DNA of 64,000 nt, from the NCBI GenBank assembly GCA_019187495.1, contig JABAQN010000029.1:93358-157357 (forward strand), in the 5' to 3' direction. Source of the DNA: Steroidobacteraceae bacterium. GTDB lineage: Bacteria > Pseudomonadota > Gammaproteobacteria > Steroidobacterales > Steroidobacteraceae. The stretch's first letter is position 1, and the number at the start of each line of letters is the position of its first letter. The translations under genes and the position numbers were made by a program. The notes under the pieces are model-generated. The model ran no database searches. It was given only the letters and a program-made list of their open reading frames with translations, and was not told where the DNA came from. Of this stretch, positions 57,586 through 64,000 are shown one piece after another.

Positions 57586-58320
57586 TTGCACCACGTCGTC
57601 ACGATCATGAAGCGCGAGCTGGCGGGCTATTTCGCGACTCCGGTCGCCTATGTCTTCATCCTGATCTTCCTGCTGCTCGCCGCGGCGTTCACGTTCTACC
57701 TCGGCGGCTTCTACGAGCGCGGCCAGGCGGATCTCGCGCCGTTCTTCAATTTCCATCCCTGGCTCTACCTGTTCCTGATCCCGGCGATCTCGATGCGCCT
57801 GTGGGCGGAGGAGCGCAAGAGCGGCGCGATCGAGCTGCTGCTCACGCAGCCGGTGACGCTGTGGCAGGCGGTGCTCGGCAAGTTCTTCGCGGCCTGGGCG
57901 TTCACCGCGCTCGCGCTCGCGCTCACCTTCCCGATCTGGATCACGGTCAATTACCTCGGCTCGCCCGACAACGGCGTGATCGTCGCGGCGTACATCGGCA
58001 GCCTGCTGATGGCGGGCGGCTTCCTCGCGATCGGCTCGTGCATGTCGGCGCTGACCCGCAACCAGGTGGTCGCCTTCATCCTGTCGGTGGTCGTGTGCTT
58101 CGCATTCCTGCTGGCCGGCTTCCCGCTCGTGCTCGACGCCTTCCACGCCTGGGCGCCACAGCCACTGATCGACGCGATCGCATCGCTCTCGTTCCTGACG
58201 CACTTCGAATCGATCTCGAAGGGCGTGCTTGACCTGCGCGACCTCGTGTACTTCGCGCTGACCATGGCCTTCTTCCTGATCGCGACCGCGATCGTGCTCG
58301 ACGTGCGCAAGTCGGAGTGA
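57586..58320 (+). CDS. ABC-2 permease (GldF-like)
   Basis: A 244-aa membrane protein with six helices; ELAGYFATPVAYVFILIFLLL and the ISMRLWAEERKSGAIELLLTQPVT element are typical of GldF/ABC-2 permeases. The start is TTG at 57586, near GGGAGGGAGG; ATG at 57607 is an alternative. It is 18 nt after the ATPase and 7 nt before the GldG-like gene. Confidence 0.9.
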   Translation: MHHVVTIMKRELAGYFATPVAYVFILIFLLLAAAFTFYLGGFYERGQADLAPFFNFHPWLYLFLIPAISMRLWAEERKSGAIELLLTQPVTLWQAVLGKFFAAWAFTALALALTFPIWITVNYLGSPDNGVIVAAYIGSLLMAGGFLAIGSCMSALTRNQVVAFILSVVVCFAFLLAGFPLVLDAFHAWAPQPLIDAIASLSFLTHFESISKGVLDLRDLVYFALTMAFFLIATAIVLDVRKSE

Positions 58321-58327
58321 GCCCCGC

Positions 58328-60208
58328 ATGAAGCAACGCATCCTGCTCGGCCGCGGCGCGCTGCTCGCGCTCGGCATCCTGTTCATCGGCGTCACGGTGC
58401 TGTCGACCTGGCTGCTGCGCGGCCTGCGGTTCGACCTGACGGAGAACAGGCTCTACACGATCGCCCCCGGCACCGAACACATCATCCGCGGGCTCGATGA
58501 GCCGGTGAACCTCTACTTCTACTGGAGCGCGAAAACCGCGAGCGAGTACCCGGCGCTCAACACCTACGGCACGCGGGTACGCGAGTTCCTGCAGGAACTC
58601 GCGGCACGCAGCAAGGGGAAGCTGCGCCTGTCGATCATCGACCCGGAGCCGTTCTCCGAAGACGAGGACCGCGCCGCCGAGCGCGGCGTGCGCGGCGTGC
58701 CGATCGGCGCCAATGGCGAGACCTTCTATTTCGGCCTCGCGGGCACCAACTCGACCGATGGCCACGAGGCGATCGCGTTCTTCGATCCGGCGAAGGAGCC
58801 GTTCCTCGAATACGACGTCGCAAAGCTGATCCAGGAACTCGGCCGCACGAAAAAGCCGGTGGTCGGCTGGCTGTCGAGCCTGCCGATGAGCGGCGGCTAT
58901 GACCCCGCGAGCGGCCAGCCACGCGATCCGTGGTACGTCTACGCGCAGGCCGGGCAGCTCTTCACGGTGCGCGACCTCACGCCCGCCCTCACGAAGATCG
59001 ACCCGGACATCGACGTGCTCGTGCTCGTGCATCCGAAGTCGCTGCCCGAAGCGGCGCAGGAAGCGATCGACCAGTTCGCATTGCGGGGCGGCAGGCTCCT
59101 GGTCTTCGTCGATCCGCTCGCCGAGCAGGATCCCGGCGCCGGCGGGGCGGACACGCCGTTCGCGGCCGCCGGCCTCGACCGCAGCTCGCAGCTCGCGACG
59201 CTGCTTTCGGCGTGGGGCGTCGAGTTCAAGCCGAAGGAAGTGGTCGGCGACCTTCGCTACGGGATGACCGTGGCGATGCGCGCGGGCGATGCGCCGACGC
59301 GCCACATCGGCATCCTCGGCCTCGATGCGAAGAGCCTCGATGCCGGCGATGTCGTGACGAACGGCCTCGACAGCGTCAACCTCGCGACCGCGGGTCACAT
59401 CGAGCCGGTGAAGGGAGCGACGACCACCTTCACGCCGCTGCTGCAATCGAGCAACGAGGCGGGCATCCTGCCGGCCGAGCGCTTCGCGATGCTGCTCGAT
59501 CCCGCGACGCTGCAGGACGGCTTCAAGCCGACGGGCCAGCGCTACACGCTGGCGGCACGCGTCACCGGCAACGTTAAGAGTGCCTTCCCGAAGGGCCCGG
59601 GGCCGCTCAGGGAATCCGCGAAGCCGCTCAACCTGATCATTTTCGCCGATACCGACATGCTCGCGGACTACCTCTGGCTGCGCGATGTTCCCGCCTCGTT
59701 CTTCGGACCGCGTGCGAAGCAGGCGTGGGCACACAACGGTGATCTCGTCTGGAACGCGCTCGACAACCTCGCCGGCAGCAACGACCTCATCAGCGTGCGC
59801 GGGCGGGCGAGCTTCACGCGTCCGTTCGAGCGCGTCGAAGCGCTGCGACGCGATGCGGAGGGCCGCCTGCGCGTGAAGGAACAGGAACTCGAGCAGCAGT
59901 TGTCCGCCACGGAAAGCAAGCTCGGCGCGCTGCAATCGCAGCGGGCCGACCAGTCGGGGCTCATCCTCACGCCCGAGCAAACGAAGGAGATCGAGCGGTT
60001 CGAAGCGCAGAAGCTGCGCATCCGCAAGGAACTGCGCGAGGTGCGCCTCGGCCTCGACCAGGACATCCGCCGCCTCGGCAACGAGATCAAGATCCTGAAC
60101 ATCGTGGTCGTGCCCGCCCTATTCGCGCTGCTCGCGCTCGCGGTGGCCGTGTGGCGGCGCAAGCGACAGGCCGCGATCCTGCTCGTGCAGCGGTCATCAC
60201 GGCCATGA
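58328..60208 (+). CDS. GldG-family periplasmic auxiliary ABC component
   Basis: A 626-aa protein with an N-terminal helix (about 12-32), a large GldG-type extracytoplasmic domain (FDLTENRLYTIAPGTEHIIRGLDEPVNLYFYWS; VGWLSSLPMSGGYD; VFVDPLAEQDPG), a long coiled coil (about 535-590) and a C-terminal helix (about 597-615). Such proteins accompany GldA/GldF transporters. Its stop overlaps the next start by 4 nt. Confidence 0.88.
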   Translation: MKQRILLGRGALLALGILFIGVTVLSTWLLRGLRFDLTENRLYTIAPGTEHIIRGLDEPVNLYFYWSAKTASEYPALNTYGTRVREFLQELAARSKGKLRLSIIDPEPFSEDEDRAAERGVRGVPIGANGETFYFGLAGTNSTDGHEAIAFFDPAKEPFLEYDVAKLIQELGRTKKPVVGWLSSLPMSGGYDPASGQPRDPWYVYAQAGQLFTVRDLTPALTKIDPDIDVLVLVHPKSLPEAAQEAIDQFALRGGRLLVFVDPLAEQDPGAGGADTPFAAAGLDRSSQLATLLSAWGVEFKPKEVVGDLRYGMTVAMRAGDAPTRHIGILGLDAKSLDAGDVVTNGLDSVNLATAGHIEPVKGATTTFTPLLQSSNEAGILPAERFAMLLDPATLQDGFKPTGQRYTLAARVTGNVKSAFPKGPGPLRESAKPLNLIIFADTDMLADYLWLRDVPASFFGPRAKQAWAHNGDLVWNALDNLAGSNDLISVRGRASFTRPFERVEALRRDAEGRLRVKEQELEQQLSATESKLGALQSQRADQSGLILTPEQTKEIERFEAQKLRIRKELREVRLGLDQDIRRLGNEIKILNIVVVPALFALLALAVAVWRRKRQAAILLVQRSSRP

Positions 60209-61182
60209 TGACGCCCCGCCGCCTCGCAATGCTCGCGGTGATCGCCGTTGTCGTGATCGCCGCGGCGCTCTGGCTGTCCACCCGCGACGCGTCGCCCGCG
60301 CGCGGACCGGTCGGCAGCCGGGTCCTGCCCGGCCTCGAGGCGAAGCTCGACGCGGTCACGAGCGTGCGGATCACATCGAAAGGCGTCACGACCACCCTGG
60401 CGCGAAGCGGCGAGGGCTGGCTCGTCAGGGAGCGCGATTACGCGGCCGACGCGGCGAAACTGCGCAAGCTCCTCCTCGGTCTCGCGCAGCTGAAAGTGAT
60501 CGAGGAGAAGACCCGCAATCCCGCGCATTTCGGCCAGCTCGGCGTCGAGGACGCGGGCCCGACGGCGGCGGGTACGCTCGTCGAAGTCGTCACGCCCGGA
60601 AAGGCCTTCTCGCTGCTCGTCGGCAAGAATGTCGGCAGCGTCGGCAGTTTCGTGCGCGTTCCGGGCACGGCGCAGAGCCTGCTCGCCTCACCCGAACTGC
60701 AGGTGGAACCGGAGCCGAAATACTGGATCGACACGGCGCTCGCCGACATCGTCGCCGATCGGGTGCAGTCCGTCGCGGTGACGCCGCAGGCGGGTCCGGC
60801 ATGGCGCGCCAGCCGCGATGCGGCGACCGCGGCGCTCGCGCTGCAGGCGCTCCCCAAGGGGAAGACCCAGCGCTCGCCCGACGGCGTGACGCCGGTCGCG
60901 GCGATGCTGGCCGGATTGCATGTCGAGGACGTGCATGCCGCACCGGCGGGCGATGCCGCCGCCGGGCCGCGCGTGACGCTGCGCACGTTCGACGGCCTCG
61001 AGGTCGAGCTCCGGGGACGCGCCGAAGGCGATCGGCGCTTCCTGCGCGGCACGGCGCGCGGCACGGGCGCGGCCGTGACGAAGGAGGCCGCCGCGCTCGA
61101 ACGACGCCTCGCGGGGCACGAGTTCGAGATTCCGCGCTACAAATACGACGCGCTCTTCCGCCCGCTCTCCGACTTCACCTGA
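60205..61182 (+). CDS. DUF4340 exported protein of the Gld operon
   Basis: A 325-aa protein with an N-terminal membrane helix (about 6-24) and repeated DUF4340 units: VTSVRITSKGVTTTLARSGEGWLVRERDYAADAAKLRKLLLGL, then FSLLVGKNV and a lysine/arginine-rich end (FEIPRYKYDALFRPL). DUF4340 genes regularly follow GldG. ATG overlaps the GldG stop by 4 nt. It is convergent with lptG, 3 nt apart. Confidence 0.85.
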   Translation: MMTPRRLAMLAVIAVVVIAAALWLSTRDASPARGPVGSRVLPGLEAKLDAVTSVRITSKGVTTTLARSGEGWLVRERDYAADAAKLRKLLLGLAQLKVIEEKTRNPAHFGQLGVEDAGPTAAGTLVEVVTPGKAFSLLVGKNVGSVGSFVRVPGTAQSLLASPELQVEPEPKYWIDTALADIVADRVQSVAVTPQAGPAWRASRDAATAALALQALPKGKTQRSPDGVTPVAAMLAGLHVEDVHAAPAGDAAAGPRVTLRTFDGLEVELRGRAEGDRRFLRGTARGTGAAVTKEAAALERRLAGHEFEIPRYKYDALFRPLSDFT

Positions 61183-61185
61183 TCG

Positions 61186-62250
61186 TCAGCGCGTACGCGC
61201 GACCAGCACGAGCGCCACCAGCGCGAGGCACAGGGTCGGGGCCCAGGCGAGCAGCATCGGCGGCGCATCGAACACGATGGCGCCGCTCTCGAGCATGCGC
61301 TGCGCGAGGAAAAAGGCGATGCCGATGATCAGCCCGATCGTCGTGCGGGCGCCGGTGCCCGATGAGCGCAGCGGCCCGAACACGAACGGCACGGCGAGCA
61401 GCACCGCGAACACGATCGCGAACGTGCGGGCGACACGCGACCAGAAAGCGAACTCGTAGATCCGCGCGTCCTGCCCGTTGCCGGCGAGCCCCCGGATCAC
61501 CGGCCACAGCGCACGCAGCTCGATCGCATTCGGATCGCTGATCGCAAGCCCGAGGAAGCCGCTGCCGACGCCTGCGGGAAGGATGCGCGTCGAGGCACGC
61601 CGCCCGCTGACGTAATCACCCGCGAAGCGCGACTCGGAATAATCCTCGAGTTGCCATTCGCCGCCGGGCGCCGCATGCGCGCGCGGCGCGCGCCCGATGG
61701 CGGCGAGCTGGTGGTCGCGGGTCAGCTCGAACACCAGCATGCCGCCGAACTCCTCGGCACCCGACTGGCGGGCGACGTTCAGCACGAGGTCGCCGTCCCG
61801 CACCCAGGCGCCGCCGCGGCCGGCGAAGCTCACGTTGTCGAACTTGCTGAAGGCCTTCATCTGGCGCGCGAGCTTCTGCATCGGCGGCGCCAGGTACTCC
61901 CCGACCCCGACCGCGACCACCATCAGCGCGATGCCCGCGATCGCCACCGACAGCGCGACGCGCGCGATGGAAATGCCGGAGGCGCGCATCACGGTGAGTT
62001 CGCTGCCGCGCGCGAGCGCGCCGAGCCCGAGCAGCGCACCGATCAATGCCGCAATCGGCAGCATCTCGAAAATCAGCTGCGGCAGGCCGAGCACGACATA
62101 GAACATCGCGTCGAGCGTGCGATAGGTGCCGACGCCGATATCGTCCTGTTGCTGGATGAAATTGAAGAGCGCGCCGAGCGCCACCAGCACCGACAGCACG
62201 AGCGCGACGCCGCCGAACACGGTGCGCAGGATGTAGCGATCGAGGATCAC
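61186..62250 (-). CDS. lptG: LPS export permease LptG
   Basis: A 354-aa inner-membrane subunit of the LptB2FG complex that extracts lipopolysaccharide. It starts ILDRYILRTVFGG, has LALGALARGSELTVMRASGIS (the coupling-helix region), a periplasmic beta-jellyroll and three C-terminal helices. GTG at 62250 overlaps the lptF stop by 4 nt. Confidence 0.93.
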   Translation of the reverse strand: MILDRYILRTVFGGVALVLSVLVALGALFNFIQQQDDIGVGTYRTLDAMFYVVLGLPQLIFEMLPIAALIGALLGLGALARGSELTVMRASGISIARVALSVAIAGIALMVVAVGVGEYLAPPMQKLARQMKAFSKFDNVSFAGRGGAWVRDGDLVLNVARQSGAEEFGGMLVFELTRDHQLAAIGRAPRAHAAPGGEWQLEDYSESRFAGDYVSGRRASTRILPAGVGSGFLGLAISDPNAIELRALWPVIRGLAGNGQDARIYEFAFWSRVARTFAIVFAVLLAVPFVFGPLRSSGTGARTTIGLIIGIAFFLAQRMLESGAIVFDAPPMLLAWAPTLCLALVALVLVARTR

Positions 62251-63338
62251 GCGGCCGCCTCCGCGCGATAGCGCAACCGCGCCGCGACGCGCGGCACGGC
62301 CATCACGAGCAGCGCGAATGCGATCAGCGCGACGTGCACCCACCAGAGGCCGAGCCATTCCGGCACCACCCCGCGCTCGATCCACACCCTGCCGGCGGAC
62401 GCGAGGTTCGAGTAGAGGAAATAGATCAGCACCGCGATCCAGACCCGCGAATAACGGCTTTGCCGCGGACGCAGGCGACTCAGCGGCACGGCGAGCAGCG
62501 TCAGCGTGATCGCCATCAGCGGCAGCGCCACCCGCCAGTGCAGTTCCGCGCGATCGGCGCTCGCGCGGCTCGCGAGGAGTGCGCGGGTCGGCACGGCTTC
62601 GACCCGTTGCCGGCCGAGCGCGAGATCGGGCAGCCGCACCGGCAGGACCTGCTCGGCGAAGCGCATGATGCGAAATCGCGAGGAACCGGGAATCCCCTCG
62701 TAGCGGACACCGTCGTAGAGCGTGATGGTATGCAGCGTGCCATCGGCCGAAATGGCGTGGCTCGCGCGCGCCGCCAGCGTGACCTCGACCGCCTCGCCGC
62801 GCGAGCGCTTGATGAAGACGCGATCGAGCGTCCCGTCGGGCGCGGCGCCGCGCGCATAGATCACGATCCCGCCGCCGCCGAAGCTGCGAAACTGCCCGGG
62901 CACGATCGCCGAGAACTGGCCCGAGCGCAGCGCCTCGTTACGCAGCGCATAAGCATGCTCCGCGGCCCGCGGCGCGAGATCGAGCGTGAGCCATGCGAGG
63001 CACGCCGTCACGACCAGCGCGAGACCCGTGATCGGCACATAGATGCGCGCGAGGCCGACGCCGCAGGCCTGTGCGGCCGTCATTTCGCTTTCGTGCCACA
63101 GCCGCCCGAAGGCGAGCACGACGCCGAGCAGCAGGCCGATCGGCACGACGACGGGCAGGTTCTGCACCGTCGAGAGTCCGATCAGCGTGAGGACGGCGGA
63201 GCGCGGGTACTGGTTGTCGGCCGCGCGCTCGAGCACGGCCGCCACCTGGTTCGTGAGCAGGATGGCGAGGAGCACGCCCGTGACCGCGAGCCACGCCAGC
63301 ACGACTTCCTTCAGGATATAGCGATCGAGACGCCGCAA
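62247..63338 (-). CDS. lptF: LPS export permease LptF
   Basis: A 363-aa partner of LptG: MRRLDRYILKEVVLAWLAVTGVL, LAFGRLWHESEMTAAQACGVGLARI, a periplasmic domain, and C-terminal helices ending VMAVPRVAARLRYR. Diverges from pepA with 181 nt between; I see no clear promoter there although both genes need one. Confidence 0.94.
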   Translation of the reverse strand: MRRLDRYILKEVVLAWLAVTGVLLAILLTNQVAAVLERAADNQYPRSAVLTLIGLSTVQNLPVVVPIGLLLGVVLAFGRLWHESEMTAAQACGVGLARIYVPITGLALVVTACLAWLTLDLAPRAAEHAYALRNEALRSGQFSAIVPGQFRSFGGGGIVIYARGAAPDGTLDRVFIKRSRGEAVEVTLAARASHAISADGTLHTITLYDGVRYEGIPGSSRFRIMRFAEQVLPVRLPDLALGRQRVEAVPTRALLASRASADRAELHWRVALPLMAITLTLLAVPLSRLRPRQSRYSRVWIAVLIYFLYSNLASAGRVWIERGVVPEWLGLWWVHVALIAFALLVMAVPRVAARLRYRAEAAA

Positions 63339-63519
63339 GGTCCGCCTGACACGACTTCGGTTACACTAACGCACCGCTTTCGCACCCATTTGCAACACCC
63401 GAATCGATGCCAAAACACCAGAAATGGGATGGGACGGCGGACCGGAGCTAAGGTAAATCAGACCGCTTCGCGTCTCAATGGGGCGAGTGACGCGGCGCAG
63501 GCCCATGGCGGGAGACCCA

Positions 63520-64000
63520 ATGATGCGATTCGACGTATGGAACGGGGATGTCAGCCGGATCAATGTCGACTGCCTCGTGGCAGGCGTTTTCGAGGGCGGC
63601 GAACTGCCCGACGAGACCCGCAGGATCGACCAGGCCTGTGGCGGGCGCATCGCGGCGCTGACCCGGCGCGGCGATTTTGCGGCACGCAACGGCGACACGC
63701 TGCTGCTCACCGATCTTTCCGGCCTGCGCGCCTCGCGTGTCCTGCTCGTCGGCCAGGGCAAGCGTTCCGAACTCACCCGCAAGGCCTGGCGCCGCGCGGT
63801 CCACTCGGGCGTGGCTGCGCTCGCGAAGACGCGGATGGCAGGCGCGGCGTTCGCGCTCGCGCGCCCCGCGGCGAGTGAACTCGACGACTACTGGCTCGCG
63901 CGCGCGACCGCGGAGATCACGGCGGCCGCGCTCTACCGCGTCAATGACCTGAAAAGCGGCAAGAAGCCGCGTCCCGCGGCGCTCTCGCGGTTGCTCGCCG
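63520..64000 (+). CDS. pepA: Leucyl aminopeptidase, N-terminal part (window ends)
   Basis: 160 codons of PepA, open to the right edge. The N-terminal macro-like domain is seen: FDVWNGDVSRINVDCLVAGVFEGGELPDE, LLLTDLSGLRASRVLLVGQGK, WRRAVHSGVAAL. Two ATGs (63520, 63523) follow GGGAG. The catalytic metal-binding half lies outside. pepA diverging from lptF is the standard gammaproteobacterial arrangement. Confidence 0.9.
   Translation, partial: MMRFDVWNGDVSRINVDCLVAGVFEGGELPDETRRIDQACGGRIAALTRRGDFAARNGDTLLLTDLSGLRASRVLLVGQGKRSELTRKAWRRAVHSGVAALAKTRMAGAAFALARPAASELDDYWLARATAEITAAALYRVNDLKSGKKPRPAALSRLLA

Overview
The window looks like a chromosomal segment of a GC-rich gammaproteobacterium. The core gene orders are gammaproteobacterial: miaA-hfq-hflX-hflK-hflC-DUF2065-purA, tsaE-nnrD diverging from queG, pcnB-folK-deoxynucleoside kinase-panB-panC, and lptF-lptG diverging from pepA. 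A placement near Steroidobacterales/Nevskiales is my inference from gene order and base composition; no database was consulted. The genes present point to a metal-resistant, facultatively denitrifying and sulfide-oxidising lifestyle.

Region 1 (about 1-13.0 kb) is accessory DNA with visibly lower GC. It holds the 5' part of an FlhC-like regulator, a 1.3 kb stretch with no recognisable gene, and a seven-gene leftward heavy-metal operon (czcI-like, czcC, czcB, czcA, DUF411 protein, DsbA-like protein, P1B-4 ATPase). It also has a decayed ynfA (truncated, with a stop in place of a conserved Trp) and a PIN toxin/antitoxin pair. Composition, FlhC-like regulator and gene decay together suggest the end of a genomic island.

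Region 2 (13.1-17.2 kb) carries the alternative spermidine pathway pair (carboxy(nor)spermidine dehydrogenase and nspC), an NTF2-fold exported protein, a DUF2249 protein and a MOSC protein. Region 3 (17.3-26.4 kb) is a rightward low-oxygen cluster: membrane protein, beta-CASP RNase, tandem Usp, hemolysin III, a HemN homologue without its radical-SAM cysteines, an Fe-S Fnr, then SirB2, NirK fused to cytochrome c, NirV and SCO. A 16-nt perfect palindrome containing an FNR-like site precedes sirB2-nirK.

Region 4 (26.4-34.9 kb) is a sulfide/persulfide module. A two-cysteine ArsR (BigR/SqrR-like) diverges from a tight operon of SQR, DUF2892, RND adaptor, RND pump, Tll0287-like heme protein, thioredoxin 2 and a second SQR-like flavoprotein. 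A clear sigma-70 promoter overlapped by an inverted repeat lies between them.

Region 5 (35-64 kb) is mostly housekeeping: LPS glycosyltransferase, purA, hflC/K/X, hfq, miaA, mutL, amidase, tsaE, nnrD, queG, panC/B, dNK, folK, pcnB, tRNA-Glu(CTC), a Gld-type ABC operon, lptG/lptF and the start of pepA. A DUF2946 protein plus OprC/NosA-type copper receptor pair is inserted between queG and panC. Two 72-nt hairpins about 12.4 kb apart (44006 and 56468) are the most unusual non-coding signal: nearly perfect stems that differ from each other only by compensated base pairs, one closed by a TTCG loop.
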